Assembly: GCF_021991875.1 (NCBI RefSeq)
Contig: NZ_JAHLKR010000011.1
Coordinates: 112,128 to 176,127 of the forward strand
From: Mycetohabitans sp. B8
GTDB taxonomy: Bacteria; Pseudomonadota; Gammaproteobacteria; Burkholderiales; Burkholderiaceae
DNA length: 64,000 nt
Reading direction: 5' to 3'
In this document: piece after piece, positions 55,391 to 64,000 of the stretch
Layout of the letters: the number at the start of each line of letters is the position of its first letter
Position numbering within the stretch: the stretch's first letter is position 1
Made by a program: the position numbers and the translations under genes
Notes under the pieces: model-generated
Seen by the model: the letters and a program-made list of their open reading frames with translations, nothing else
What the model was told of the DNA's origin: nothing
Databases searched by the model: none

Positions 55391-55765
55391 ATGAGTCAGT
55401 ACGAATTGAGCGTCTCGGCACAGGCGGCCTATCTGCCGGACCAGTCCGACCCGGAGCGCCAGCACTATGCGTTTGCCTACACGTTGACGATACGCAATAC
55501 CGGACAGGTCGCTTCGCAGCTGATTGCGCGCCATTGGATCATCACCGACAGCGACGCGAAGGTGCAAGAGGTCAAAGGGCTCGGGGTCGTCGGGCATCAG
55601 CCGTTGTTGCAACCGGGCGAGCAATTCGAATATACAAGCTGGGCCGTCATTGCGACGCCGGTCGGCACGATGCGCGGCGAGTACTTTTGCGTGGCCGAGG
55701 ACGGTACACGCTTTGAGGCACCGGTCGCGGAGTTCGTGCTGTGCATGCCACGCATGCTGCATTGA
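55391..55765 (+). CDS. apaG: ApaG (Co2+/Mg2+ efflux-associated protein)
   Basis: This is a 124-aa protein of the ApaG/FBXO3-C fibronectin-like fold: QYELSVSAQAAYLPDQSDPE, YAFAYTLTIRNTGQVASQLI, RHWIITDSDAKVQEVKGLGV and GEYFCVAEDGTRFEAPVAEF. It is linked by genetics to cobalt/magnesium resistance, mechanism unclear. It sits divergent from rpe and ahead of mltA, as in many beta-proteobacteria. Confidence 0.93.
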   Translation: MSQYELSVSAQAAYLPDQSDPERQHYAFAYTLTIRNTGQVASQLIARHWIITDSDAKVQEVKGLGVVGHQPLLQPGEQFEYTSWAVIATPVGTMRGEYFCVAEDGTRFEAPVAEFVLCMPRMLH

Positions 55766-55850
55766 GCGCGCACGATGGCGACGCGCCGCCGCGACCGCTT
55801 CGGCGTGGAGCAGCGGCCGTGGCGGCTGACCGGTGCCGCGCCGCGGGGCG

Positions 55851-55970
55851 TTAATCGCGCTGGCGCGGTGGGCGGCGCACGTACCATACGATGTACGCGA
55901 GCAAGCCAATCGGCAGCAGTATCTCAATCGTGGGCAGGAGCCACGGGCAAGCGGTGAAGAATGCAGACAT
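55851..55970 (-). CDS. 39-aa single-pass membrane ORF between apaG and mltA
   Basis: The minus-strand frame ATG (55970) to TAA (55853) gives MSAFFTACPWLLPTIEILLP followed by IGLLAYIVWYVRRPPRQRD: one hydrophobic segment of about 22 residues, then a strongly positive tail (Cin topology by the positive-inside rule). Such organisation is unlikely by chance in GC-rich DNA. There is no strong ribosome site. Its start overlaps, on the other strand, an ATG sometimes taken as the mltA start, which favours the later mltA start. The function is unknown. Confidence 0.55.
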   Translation of the reverse strand: MSAFFTACPWLLPTIEILLPIGLLAYIVWYVRRPPRQRD

Positions 55971-56031
55971 GACGGTTTGGGAAACGAGCAAGCATTTTAA
56001 CGGCGGCGCGCATGGCAGCGGGCCGAGGCGG

Positions 56032-57186
56032 GTGGCCGCAAGGGGTCAGTATGCGGCCGCAGCGCGGCGCTGGGGCCGCGCTGCGGCGCTGGCCGCGACG
56101 ATCGTTGCGGCGGGGATGCTGGCTTCATGCGGCGGCGGAGCAGGGCGGCCGGTGGCACGCATGTTGCCGGCCGGTGCCGTGCCGAGCCAGCAGGCGCTGG
56201 CCGATGCGCGGCTCACGCCGGTCAGTTGGCAGCAGGTGCCCGGTTGGCAGGAGGACAGCCTAATCGGAGTCACCGCCGCGCTGCGGCAGAACTGTGCGCG
56301 CATGAGCAGCCTGGCGAATTGGCGTAGCGCGTGTGTTGCCGCGCAGCAACTGGATGATCTCGACGTGGCCGCCACGCGCACGTTTTTCGAGACGTACTTC
56401 ACGCCGGTTGTGCTGGCCAATAGCGACGGCACCCTCGACGGCCTTGTCACCGGTTACTACGAGCCATTGTTGCACGGGTCTCGGTACCGGAGTGCGCCGT
56501 ACCTTTACCCGCTGTATCGTTGGCCCAGGGCAGCCCGCCCGGGCGCCGTGTTGCCACCGCGTGCGCAACTGATGCGCTCCGGCATGCTAGCCGGCAACGA
56601 GCTTGTCTACGTGGACGATCCGATTGAGGCGTTTTTCCTGCAGGTGCAAGGCTCTGGCCGGGTATTGCTCGACGATGGCACGGTGATGCGGGTGGGTTAC
56701 AGTGGCACTAACAACCAGCCATATCGATCGATCGGCCGGTGGCTGATCGATCGTGGCGAGCTTTTACCGGCGCAGGCGACGATGCAGGGGATCAAAGCAT
56801 GGGCCCGGGCGAACCGGTTGCGCGTCGATGCCCTGCTGGACGTGAATCCGCGCTTCGTGTTCTTCAAGGAAGTGCCGTCCAGCGAAGGCGTGCCCAGCGG
56901 CGGAGCCGACGGGCCGGTCGGTGCGCTGGGTGTGCCGCTCACGCCCGAGCGCTCGATCGCGGTCGACCCGACGTCGATTCCGCTCGGCACGCCGGTATTC
57001 CTGCAGACCACTCGGCCATTGTCGCATCAGCCGATGAACCGGCTGGTGTTCGCGCAGGACGTAGGCAGCGCGATTCAAGGCGGCGTGCGGGCCGACTACT
57101 TCTGGGGACTGGGTGATGACGCGGGCGACCTGGCCGGCCGGATGAAGCAGAGTGGCCGGATGTGGCTGCTGCTGCCCAACAGTTGA
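56032..57186 (+). CDS. mltA: Membrane-bound lytic murein transglycosylase A
   Basis: The product is about 384 aa from a GTG at 56032, which gives a normal lipoprotein signal (RAAALAATIVAAGMLASC; lipobox LASC). The ATG at 55969 would add 21 residues before the signal. MltA features are DGLVTGYYEPLLHGSRYRS, DPIEAFFLQVQGSGRVLLDD, and the catalytic Asp in LVFAQDVGSAIQGGVRADYF of the 3D domain. It cleaves peptidoglycan from the outer-membrane side, forming 1,6-anhydro ends. Confidence 0.88.
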   Translation: MAARGQYAAAARRWGRAAALAATIVAAGMLASCGGGAGRPVARMLPAGAVPSQQALADARLTPVSWQQVPGWQEDSLIGVTAALRQNCARMSSLANWRSACVAAQQLDDLDVAATRTFFETYFTPVVLANSDGTLDGLVTGYYEPLLHGSRYRSAPYLYPLYRWPRAARPGAVLPPRAQLMRSGMLAGNELVYVDDPIEAFFLQVQGSGRVLLDDGTVMRVGYSGTNNQPYRSIGRWLIDRGELLPAQATMQGIKAWARANRLRVDALLDVNPRFVFFKEVPSSEGVPSGGADGPVGALGVPLTPERSIAVDPTSIPLGTPVFLQTTRPLSHQPMNRLVFAQDVGSAIQGGVRADYFWGLGDDAGDLAGRMKQSGRMWLLLPNS

Positions 57187-57229
57187 GCGGCCGTGTTGCG
57201 CGCGGCCGCCATCGGCTCAGGCCTTGAGC

Positions 57230-58531
57230 TTACGCGCGGCGTTTGTCCACGACGCGGCGTGCCTTGCCCGTTGAGCGCTCGATGCTGTTCACTGGCAAGG
57301 CGGCGATGTGCGCCGTGACGCCGACTAGCGCCTTGACATCGTGCGCCAGGCTCACGCGTGCCGCTTCGACCGCGCGTTCGTCCAGCGCCGATTCCGGACA
57401 GGGCTCGACATGGATCGTCATCACGTCGAGCGGGCCTTCTTTGGTTAGCACGATCTGGTAGTGAGGGGCCAGTATGGTCGTGTACTTGAGCAACAGTTCC
57501 TCAATTTGCGACGGGAACACATTCACACCCCGGATGATCATCATGTCATCGGAGCGGCCGGTGATCTTCTCCAGGCGCCGCATCGTGCGCGCAGTGCCGG
57601 GCAGCAGCCGGCTCAGATCACGGGTGCGATAGCGGATGATCGGCAAAGCCTCTTTGGTCAGCGAGGTCAACACCAACTCGCCGAATACGCCTTCAGGCAG
57701 CACCTCACCCGTGTCCGGATCGATGATTTCCGGATAGAAGTGGTCTTCCCAGATTGTCGGACCGTCCTTGGTTTCCGCGTATTCGGATGCGACGCCGGGG
57801 CCGATGATCTCTGACAGCCCATAGATGTCGATCGCGTCGATGCCCATGCGTTTCTCGATCGCCGTGCGCATGTCGTTGGTCCACGGCTCCGCGCCGAAGA
57901 TGCCGATACGCAACGACGATTCGGCCGGATCCAGGCCGCATCGCTCAAATTCATCGGCGATCGATAGCATATAGCTCGGCGTGACCATGATGATGTCGGG
58001 GCGCAAGTCCTGGATCAGCTGGACCTGCTTCTCGGTTTGCCCGCCGCCGAACGGGATCACGGTCAGACCCGCGCGCTCTGCGCCGTAGTGCGCGCCCAGC
58101 CCACCGGTAAAAAGCCCGTAGCCGTAGCTGACATGGACCTTGTCGCCGCGCCGTGCCCCCGCCGCACGGATAGAGCGTGCCATGAGATTGGCCCACATGT
58201 CGATGTCGTTGGCTGTGTAGCCGACCACGGTCGGCTTTCCGGTGGTACCGGACGAACCGTGGATGCGCGAGATCTGGTCCATTGGCACGGCGAACATGCC
58301 GAACGGATAGTTATTGCGAAAGTCCTGCTTCGTTGTGAACGGGAAGCGGGATAAGTCCGATAGCGTTTTTAAGTCGTCCGGATGCACGCCCGCTTCTTTA
58401 AATTTGCGCTGATACACTAGAGAATGTTCATACGCGTGCGCTAGCGTTTTCTTTAGCCGTTCCAGCTGCAGGGCCTGTAATTCGTCGCGACTGGCTTTTT
58501 CAATCGGCTCCGGTGGCAGGGCAGTGTTCAT
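57230..58531 (-). CDS. paaK: Phenylacetate-CoA ligase
   Basis: The product is 433 aa from the ATG at 58531 with AGGAG upstream (MNTALPPEPIEKASRDELQA). The adenylation P-loop is IHGSSGTTGKPTVVGYTAND, with IFGAEPWTNDMRTAIEKRMG, DIYGLSEIIGPGVASE and the hinge ITGRSDDMMIIRGVNVFPSQ. It activates phenylacetate to phenylacetyl-CoA. It is the last gene of the minus-strand paaN-thiolase-paaG-paaI-paaK run. The ring epoxidase paaABCDE is not in this window. Confidence 0.94.
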   Translation of the reverse strand: MNTALPPEPIEKASRDELQALQLERLKKTLAHAYEHSLVYQRKFKEAGVHPDDLKTLSDLSRFPFTTKQDFRNNYPFGMFAVPMDQISRIHGSSGTTGKPTVVGYTANDIDMWANLMARSIRAAGARRGDKVHVSYGYGLFTGGLGAHYGAERAGLTVIPFGGGQTEKQVQLIQDLRPDIIMVTPSYMLSIADEFERCGLDPAESSLRIGIFGAEPWTNDMRTAIEKRMGIDAIDIYGLSEIIGPGVASEYAETKDGPTIWEDHFYPEIIDPDTGEVLPEGVFGELVLTSLTKEALPIIRYRTRDLSRLLPGTARTMRRLEKITGRSDDMMIIRGVNVFPSQIEELLLKYTTILAPHYQIVLTKEGPLDVMTIHVEPCPESALDERAVEAARVSLAHDVKALVGVTAHIAALPVNSIERSTGKARRVVDKRRA

Positions 58532-58575
58532 TAAAATCTCCTTTGCTGTGTCTGTCCCGTAGCTTGTAATAGGTG

Positions 58576-59046
58576 TCAATCGTTCGATCGAATGACGTTC
58601 CCTTTGATGTGTGCCGACTTGCCGCGAAACATCGCGACCGGCTCGCCGGCGCGATTTGTCACACGGATGTCGTAAAGGCCGGTGCGCCCAGATCGCACCT
58701 GTTCCACGGCTTCCGCGGTCAACGCGTCGCCGCGGTGCACCGGCCGCAGGTATTCGATCGTGCATCCGGCTGCCACCGTATTCACGTTATAAGTGTTGCA
58801 CGCAAATGCGAATGCCGAATCGGCAAGCGTGAAGATCAACCCGCCGTGGCAGATATCGTGGCCGTTCAGAAATTCGGCGCGCACCTGCATCGTCGCGCGC
58901 GCATAGCCGGGCCGAACTTCGACTATCTGAATGCCGAGCCAGCGGGTGCACGCATCGTTCTCGTACATCGTCGCGGCACATTGGCGTGCGAGCAGTTCGG
59001 CTTGTACCACGCCGGCTTCGGCGTCGGTGTGGGACGGGTGGTCCAT
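58576..59046 (-). CDS. paaI: Hydroxyphenylacetyl-CoA thioesterase PaaI
   Basis: This is a 156-aa hot-dog thioesterase from the ATG at 59046. EFLNGHDICHGGLIFTLADS contains the HGG and catalytic Asp region, followed by AFAFACNTYNVNTVAAGCTI and RPVHRGDALTAEAVEQVRSG. It frees CoA from dead-end phenylacetyl-CoA derivatives. It starts 1 bp after the paaG stop, so the two are coupled. Confidence 0.92.
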   Translation of the reverse strand: MDHPSHTDAEAGVVQAELLARQCAATMYENDACTRWLGIQIVEVRPGYARATMQVRAEFLNGHDICHGGLIFTLADSAFAFACNTYNVNTVAAGCTIEYLRPVHRGDALTAEAVEQVRSGRTGLYDIRVTNRAGEPVAMFRGKSAHIKGNVIRSND

Positions 59047-59047
59047 A

Positions 59048-59839
59048 TCAGTGTCCTTCAAAACGGGGTTGACGTTTCTCGATGAACGCGTGCACGCCTT
59101 CCGCATAGTCGTGCGACGCACCAAGCTTGCGCTGCAGGTCGCGTTCAAGATCCAGTTGTACATCCAAATCCAGCGTTGCGCCGCTGCGGATGGCCTGCCG
59201 GGTCGCGACGATCGCGGCGGTAGGTTGCTGCGCGAGTTCCGCGGCGAGCTTCCGCGCTTGTGGCAGAAGGGCCACATCGTCGACGACGCGCCAGATCAGA
59301 CCCCACGCTTCGGCCTTCTCCGCGCTGAGCTTCTCGCCAGTGAGCGACAGTCCCAGCGCGCGAGCGATACCGACTCGTCGTGGCAGCGTCCACGTGCCGC
59401 CAGTGTCCGGTACCAGCCCAATCTTTACGAAAGCTTGGACGAAACGGCTCGAACGCGCGGCAAGTGTGATGTCGCATGCCAACGCCAGGTTCGCGCCGGC
59501 GCCTGCTGCCGTGCCGTTGACCGCTGCAGTCACCGGCAGCGGTAGCTGCTGCAGCCGTCGCACGAGTGCATTGAAGTTTTGATCGATCAACTCGCCCAGG
59601 TCGGTCTCATGGCCGGGCGTGAAGTCGAGGTCCGCGAGGTCCTGACCCGCGCAAAATGCCTTTCCTGCGCCTGTCAGTATCAGCGCCCGGGCATCCGAGC
59701 ACTGCACTTCATCCAGCGCCGCGCGCAACTCGGCGTGCATCGCGCGGGTGAAGCTGTTGAGCTTGTCCGGGCGGTTCAGCGTAATGGTTGCGACGTGAGC
59801 GGCTGCGTCGATGTCGAGCAGAATTGACGTGTAAGTCAT
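59048..59839 (-). CDS. paaG: 1,2-epoxyphenylacetyl-CoA isomerase PaaG
   Basis: This is a 263-aa crotonase from the ATG at 59839 (MTYTSILLDIDAAAHVATIT). The oxyanion hole is formed by AFCAGQDLADLDF and NGTAAGAGANLALACDI, and the catalytic Asp is in KIGLVPDTGGTWTLPRRVG. It isomerises the ring epoxide to the oxepin in phenylacetate breakdown. It lies between the thiolase and paaI genes. Confidence 0.92.
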   Translation of the reverse strand: MTYTSILLDIDAAAHVATITLNRPDKLNSFTRAMHAELRAALDEVQCSDARALILTGAGKAFCAGQDLADLDFTPGHETDLGELIDQNFNALVRRLQQLPLPVTAAVNGTAAGAGANLALACDITLAARSSRFVQAFVKIGLVPDTGGTWTLPRRVGIARALGLSLTGEKLSAEKAEAWGLIWRVVDDVALLPQARKLAAELAQQPTAAIVATRQAIRSGATLDLDVQLDLERDLQRKLGASHDYAEGVHAFIEKRQPRFEGH

Positions 59840-59885
59840 GGGAGTTCCCTCCTGCCTAGGCAAAATGGAATGCGCGAGGCCGACT

Positions 59886-61088
59886 TCACACGCGCTCGAT
59901 GGCCAATGCGATGCCCTGTCCGACTCCAATGCACATCGTGCACAATGCATAGCGGCCGCCATTGCGGTGCAACTGGTACATTGCGGCCGTTACCAGCCGC
60001 GCGCCGGATGCGCCGAGCGGGTGGCCAAGCGCGATCGCTCCGCCGTTCGGGTTCACGCGCGGGTCGTCATCGTCGATGCCCAGTAGCCGTAGCACGGCCA
60101 GGCCTTGTGCAGCGAATGCTTCGTTTAACTCGATGACGTCGAACTGCTCGAGCGTCATATTCAATTGTCGCAGCAGCTTGCGCGTCGCGGGCGCCGGTCC
60201 GATGCCCATCACGCGTGGCTCGACACCTGCCGTTGCCATGCCGAGCACGCGCGCCTTCGGCGTGAGCCCGTGCGCGCGTGCGGCTGCTTCGCTGGCGATC
60301 AGCAGCGCACATGCGCCATCGTTGATGCCGGACGCATTACCGGCGGTGACGGTACCGTCTGGGCGTACCACACCGCCGAGTTTGGCCAGTGCGTCCATCG
60401 ACGTTTCGCGCGGATGCTCGTCGTGCTGCACCACGATCGCATCGCCGTTGTGCGACGGCACGGTGACCGGCACGATCTCGGCCGCCAGCACGCCGTCACG
60501 CTGCGCACGGGTGGCCTTTTGCTGGCTGCGTAACGCAAATGCATCCTGGTCGGCACGGCTCACGTTATAGTCGGCCGCGACGTTTTCGGCGGTCTCTGGC
60601 ATCGAATCGATGCCGTACTGCTGTTTCAACAGCCGGTTCACGAAACGCCAGCCAATCGTCGTATCGAAGACTTGGGCCTGGCGCGAGAACGCGGTGCTGG
60701 CCTTGCTCATCACGAACGGCGCGCGCGTCATGCTCTCGACACCGCCGGCTAGCATCAGCGACGCGTCACCTGCGCGGATCGCCCGCGCCGCGGTGCCGAT
60801 CGCATCCATGCCCGAGCCGCATAGCCGGTTGACCGTGGCGCCCGGCACGTCAACGGGCAGGCCGGCGAGCAGCGCGGCCATCCGGGCGACGTTGCGGTTA
60901 TCTTCGCCGGCCTGATTCGCGCAGCCGTAGATGACGTCGTCCACCGCTGCCCAGTCCATTGACGGATAACGCTCGAGCAGCGCCTTGATCGGGATCGCGC
61001 CAAGGTCGTCTGCGCGGACGTCTTTTAGCGCGCCGCCATAGCGGCCAAACGGTGTGCGGATTGCATCACAGATAAAAGCTTCGGTCAT
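59886..61088 (-). CDS. paaJ: 3-oxoadipyl-CoA/3-oxo-5,6-dehydrosuberyl-CoA thiolase
   Basis: The product is 400 aa from the ATG at 61088 (MTEAFICDAIRTPFGRYGGA). The acyl-accepting Cys is in TVNRLCGSGMDAIGTAARAI, with ELNEAFAAQGLAVLRLLG (NEAF), GGAIALGHPLGASGARLV (His) and ALCTMCIGVGQGIALAIERV (second Cys). It cleaves the beta-ketoacyl-CoA products of ring degradation. The same protein type is called PcaF in the beta-ketoadipate pathway; the paa context favours paaJ. Confidence 0.92.
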   Translation of the reverse strand: MTEAFICDAIRTPFGRYGGALKDVRADDLGAIPIKALLERYPSMDWAAVDDVIYGCANQAGEDNRNVARMAALLAGLPVDVPGATVNRLCGSGMDAIGTAARAIRAGDASLMLAGGVESMTRAPFVMSKASTAFSRQAQVFDTTIGWRFVNRLLKQQYGIDSMPETAENVAADYNVSRADQDAFALRSQQKATRAQRDGVLAAEIVPVTVPSHNGDAIVVQHDEHPRETSMDALAKLGGVVRPDGTVTAGNASGINDGACALLIASEAAARAHGLTPKARVLGMATAGVEPRVMGIGPAPATRKLLRQLNMTLEQFDVIELNEAFAAQGLAVLRLLGIDDDDPRVNPNGGAIALGHPLGASGARLVTAAMYQLHRNGGRYALCTMCIGVGQGIALAIERV

Positions 61089-61159
61089 GGTGCCAGTCGC
61101 CTGCGCTTGTCGAGTATCGTCGTTCTCGTCGGTGTGGAGCAATGCCGGGGTGGCGCCGG

Positions 61160-62842
61160 TCAGCCGCGCGGTGCCACGTGCGCGCGGCTTTGCACGACGC
61201 GGAAGCGGTTCGCCACGAACGCAGCGTCGGTCAGCGTCGCATTGGCCGCTGGGTTCGCCCCGGTGCCATGGAAGTCCGAGAACGCCGCGGACTGGTTCAC
61301 GAACACGCCGCCGGTCAAGTTCAGCGACAGCGCGACGCCGCCTTTGATCGCCGCTTCGTGCGCGGCTTGCTGTACGGCCTCATCACCACTGTATACAGAT
61401 AGCGTCAGTGCGCCGTGCTGCGCGGCAATTGAGCCGGCCAACGCCAGCGATTGCGCGGTGGAATCTGTCGCGATGACGAATGCGATCGGGCCGAACCATT
61501 CCTGCGTGAACCGGTTCTGGTCGGTGGCCGCATCCAGCTTGACCAGCAGCGGCGTGTGCACGCGTGCATGCTCGAACGTGGGATGCCCGAGCGGCTGGCT
61601 CTCCAATAGCACGGTACCGAGCGCGCGCGCCCGTTCGATGCGCTGCACTACGGCGTCGTTTTGGAGGGCTCCGATTAATTCGACTGCCTTGGCTGGGTCT
61701 GACGTCAGTTTCTGGACGGCCTCGGCGATTGCTTGGCCGACTTCGTCGAAGCTCAGCGTACCGTCGGCGGTGCGGATGCCGTCGCGCGGCACATAAATGT
61801 TTTGTGGTGCGGTACACATTTGGCCCGAATACAGCGCCAGCGAGAATGCGATATTGCGTGCGGCCGCCTTAATGTCGTCGACCGAGTCGATAACAATCTG
61901 GTTGACGCCCGCCTTCTCGGTATACACCTGGGCCTGGGTCGCGTTGCGCTCGAGCCAATTGCCGTTGTGCGTGCTGCCTGTGAAATCGATTAGTCGGACA
62001 TCGGGGCGCGTGGCGAGCTGCGGCACGAGCGTGCCATCGTCATCCGGGTCCGTTGCCAACAGCGTAACGACATTCGGATCAAAGCCGGCCTCGCGCAGCA
62101 CGTCGCGCGCGATCCGTACGGTGATCGCCAGCGGCAGGATCGCGCCAGGATGGGGCTTGACGACCACCGCGTTGCCGGTCGCAAGATCGGCGAACAGTCC
62201 CGGATAACTGTTCCATGTCGGAAAGGTACAACAGCCAAGCACCAGGCCGATGCCGCGTGGCACGATCGTGAAGTGCTTTTCCATTGCCAGCGGCGGGTTC
62301 TTGCCTTGGGGCTTTTCCCAGTAAGCTTGGGCCGGGATGCGCCGCAATTGGTCCCACGCGCATGTGATGGCCTCGAGCGCGCGGTCTTGCGCATGCGGCC
62401 CGCCGGCCTGGAACGCCATCATGAATGCCTGTCCGGTCGTATGCATCACGCTGTAAGCAATCTCGAAGCTCGCCCGGTTCAGCCGCTGCAGGATCTCCAG
62501 GCTCACGCCAACCCACGCGTCGCGGCCCGCGCGCTGCCATGGTTGCTGCGCGCGCGCCACGGCGGCGAACAGCCGGTCCGGATCGGCCTTCGGATAGCGC
62601 ACGCCCAAAGCAAAGCCGAACGGCGAGTGCTCCTGGCCTACCAGTCCATTACTGGGTTGATCCAAATCGAACGTTTGGTTCAAAAGCGCTTTGAACGATT
62701 GCTCACCGTGCGCGTTCGCCGTTTCCCCGTACACCTTTGGGCTGGGCATCTCGGGGAACGGACTCCAGTAGCCGCGCGTTTCCTGTGCCTGAAGTGCCTG
62801 TGTCAACGTCGATTCATGCTTCGCAAAAAACGGATGTGTCAT
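61160..62842 (-). CDS. paaN: PaaN-type aldehyde dehydrogenase
   Basis: The product is 560 aa, the length of the stand-alone dehydrogenase form without the MaoC-like hydrolase domain found in PaaZ. ALDH features are [60 protein letters not shown] and the Cys in [19 protein letters not shown]. It oxidises the ring-opened semialdehyde-CoA. It diverges from paaF (126-bp gap) and heads the minus-strand paa operon. Confidence 0.9.
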   Translation of the reverse strand: MTHPFFAKHESTLTQALQAQETRGYWSPFPEMPSPKVYGETANAHGEQSFKALLNQTFDLDQPSNGLVGQEHSPFGFALGVRYPKADPDRLFAAVARAQQPWQRAGRDAWVGVSLEILQRLNRASFEIAYSVMHTTGQAFMMAFQAGGPHAQDRALEAITCAWDQLRRIPAQAYWEKPQGKNPPLAMEKHFTIVPRGIGLVLGCCTFPTWNSYPGLFADLATGNAVVVKPHPGAILPLAITVRIARDVLREAGFDPNVVTLLATDPDDDGTLVPQLATRPDVRLIDFTGSTHNGNWLERNATQAQVYTEKAGVNQIVIDSVDDIKAAARNIAFSLALYSGQMCTAPQNIYVPRDGIRTADGTLSFDEVGQAIAEAVQKLTSDPAKAVELIGALQNDAVVQRIERARALGTVLLESQPLGHPTFEHARVHTPLLVKLDAATDQNRFTQEWFGPIAFVIATDSTAQSLALAGSIAAQHGALTLSVYSGDEAVQQAAHEAAIKGGVALSLNLTGGVFVNQSAAFSDFHGTGANPAANATLTDAAFVANRFRVVQSRAHVAPRG

Positions 62843-62967
62843 GGCGGATAGTCGGGAAAGTGAGGCGGAGATGGATAAATAGACCGACCGGTTGGTTGGA
62901 AAATGGTAGCATTCTTTTCGGGTTGCGCGTCGTTTTTTCGCGGGTCCCCCTTGGCAATGGAGAATTC

Positions 62968-63744
62968 ATGACATACGAAAACATTCTGGTCGACACACAC
63001 GGACGGGTCGGGCTAATTACGCTGCACCGCCCGAAGGCGCTCAATGCCCTGAACGACGCGCTGATGGACGAGTTGGGCGCGGCGCTCAAGGCGTTCGACG
63101 ACGATGAGCAGATCGGCGCGATCGTGGTGACGGGCAGTGAAAAGGCATTCGCCGCCGGTGCGGACATCGGAATGATGGCGAAGTACACCTATATGGATGT
63201 CTATAAAGGAAACTACATTACGCGCAACTGGGAGGCGGTGCGTGCGGTGCGCAAACCGGTGATCGCCGCAGTGGCGGGCTTCGCACTGGGCGGCGGGTGC
63301 GAACTGGCGATGATGTGCGACATCATCATCGCAGCGGACACCGCGCGGTTCGGCCTGCCGGAGGTCAAGCTCGGGGTCATGCCGGGCGCCGGTGGCACGC
63401 AGCGCTTGCCGCGTGCGATCTCTAAGGCCAAAGCGATGGACCTGTGCCTGACCGGGCGGTCCATGGATGCACACGAAGCGGAGCGCGCGGGGCTGGTATC
63501 CCGCGTAGTCGGGGTGAACAAGCTGCTGGACGAGGCACTCAGCACGGCGGCTGCGATTGCTGAATATTCGCTGCCTTCGGTGATGATGATCAAGGAATCG
63601 ATCAATCAGTCGTACGAGACTTTGCTGACCGAGGGCGTGCATTTCGAGCGCCGGCTGTTCCACTCGCTGTTTGCCACCGAGGATCAGAAGGAAGGGATGG
63701 CTGCGTTTGTCGAGAAACGCAAGCCCGTCTTCAAGCACCGTTGA
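62968..63744 (+). CDS. paaF: Enoyl-CoA hydratase PaaF
   Basis: The product is 258 aa from the ATG at 62968 with GGAG upstream. Crotonase motifs are [20 protein letters not shown] and [20 protein letters not shown] (oxyanion hole), and the catalytic Glu pair in [20 protein letters not shown]. It hydrates the unsaturated acyl-CoA of the phenylacetate pathway and may also serve general beta-oxidation. It is transcribed divergently from paaN, so a shared control region lies at 62843-62967, but I see no clear PaaR/PaaX-type operator. Confidence 0.9.
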   Translation: MTYENILVDTHGRVGLITLHRPKALNALNDALMDELGAALKAFDDDEQIGAIVVTGSEKAFAAGADIGMMAKYTYMDVYKGNYITRNWEAVRAVRKPVIAAVAGFALGGGCELAMMCDIIIAADTARFGLPEVKLGVMPGAGGTQRLPRAISKAKAMDLCLTGRSMDAHEAERAGLVSRVVGVNKLLDEALSTAAAIAEYSLPSVMMIKESINQSYETLLTEGVHFERRLFHSLFATEDQKEGMAAFVEKRKPVFKHR

Positions 63745-63754
63745 AAACGGGCTT
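63721..63754 (+). terminator. Possible paaF terminator hairpin
   Basis: AAGCCCGT (63721-63728, inside the last codons of paaF) can pair with ACGGGCTT (63747-63754) just after the stop. There is no T-run, and the loop is 18 nt, so this is a weak call. Confidence 0.3.
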
Positions 63755-63858
63755 GCGTTGGCGGTGGCAAGTCGCTAAAATCTTATTTTTCGCGCTGCGG
63801 ATGTCGTTGCGCGAAAGTGGGGCGGATGAGCAAGATTTTCTCAAATCCCCGGGGTGCA

Positions 63859-63905
63859 AAAAGTTTTAAAAACTTCTTGACGCCGCGATGAGAAATCTTC
63901 ATAAT
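63859..63905 (+). promoter_or_regulatory. rRNA operon promoter (UP element, -35, -10)
   Basis: TTGACG (63877-63882) and CATAAT (63900-63905) are spaced by exactly 17 bp. An A/T-rich tract AAAAAGTTTTAAAAACTTC lies immediately upstream, as an UP element would. Just downstream comes a GC-rich leader. This is the classic layout of a strong rrn P promoter. Confidence 0.8.
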
Positions 63906-63981
63906 CTCGTTTCTCTGCTGCTGATGCAGCGACGCGACGCAGATGCGGCAGGCCCGATGGGCCGACGTGGAGTTGGCGCGA

Positions 63982-63993
63982 TGCTCTTTAACA
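63982..63993 (+). promoter_or_regulatory. boxA antitermination element of the rRNA leader
   Basis: TGCTCTTTAACA matches the proteobacterial rRNA boxA consensus bound by NusB/NusE, about 80 bp downstream of the -10. The 16S gene itself would begin beyond the window. Confidence 0.85.
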
Positions 63994-64000
63994 AGTAACA

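Overview
The window looks like a chromosomal segment of a Burkholderiaceae bacterium, most likely of the endofungal Mycetohabitans (former Burkholderia rhizoxinica) type. The evidence is a GC-rich backbone with Burkholderia-type gene orders (hemA-prfA-prmC-grxD-ubiX; trpE/trpGDC; gph-rpe; a paa catabolic block), a lasso-peptide locus whose core resembles what I remember of burhizin, and many decayed genes and insertion-sequence remnants, as expected in a host-associated genome. The genus call is inference, because no 16S sequence lies inside the window.

Layout. 1-1345 is a graveyard of an IS21-type element (istB partial, istA with two nonsense codons) abutting the tail of an IS3-type transposase. 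1518-6450 is a lower-GC lasso-peptide cluster on the minus strand: two tandem precursor genes (one intact, one broken), a fused leader-binding/protease B protein, an asparagine-synthetase-like cyclase C and an ABC exporter D. Diverging from it is a macA-macB-outer-membrane-factor export operon (6683-11391). 11858-17684 holds a VpsR-like sigma-54 activator and a partly decayed putrescine/GABA/omega-amino-acid region (glutamine-synthetase-like and gabT remnants beside an intact aminotransferase and gabD). 18319-26911 carries assorted housekeeping genes: a methyltransferase, a TetR/DUF1415 pair, a YegD-like Hsp70, a cold-shock protein, an amino-acid permease with a structured leader, CopD and a DODA-type dioxygenase.

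27020-31426 is the conserved ubiX-grxD-prmC-prfA-hemA block (minus strand). Between hemA and the next backbone genes sits a small overlapping operon of MNT antitoxin, HEPN toxin and serine recombinase (31646-32876). 33047-40704 contains a small membrane protein, Xaa-Pro aminopeptidase, EttA, an ABC exporter and YchF. 41022-42101 encodes an isolated, hydrophilic, lower-GC protein with two NPF tripeptides and polybasic tail segments; it is a candidate host-directed effector. 42474-48009 has a UbiH-like hydroxylase, DsbC, an M61 peptidase, AzoR and Ung. 48062-53327 is CYTH protein-trpC-trpD-trpG-(600-bp gap)-trpE. 53652-57186 is gph-rpe, apaG, an unlisted 39-aa membrane ORF and mltA. 57230-63744 is a phenylacetate-degradation block (paaK, paaI, paaG, thiolase, paaN, and divergent paaF). 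The window ends in the promoter and boxA leader of an rRNA operon.

The items most worth follow-up are the tandem lasso precursors (one inactivated by paired indels that together preserve frame), the NPF-containing effector candidate, the MNT-HEPN-recombinase cassette, the structured leader of the permease, and the tiny membrane ORF whose start codon overlaps an upstream candidate start of mltA.
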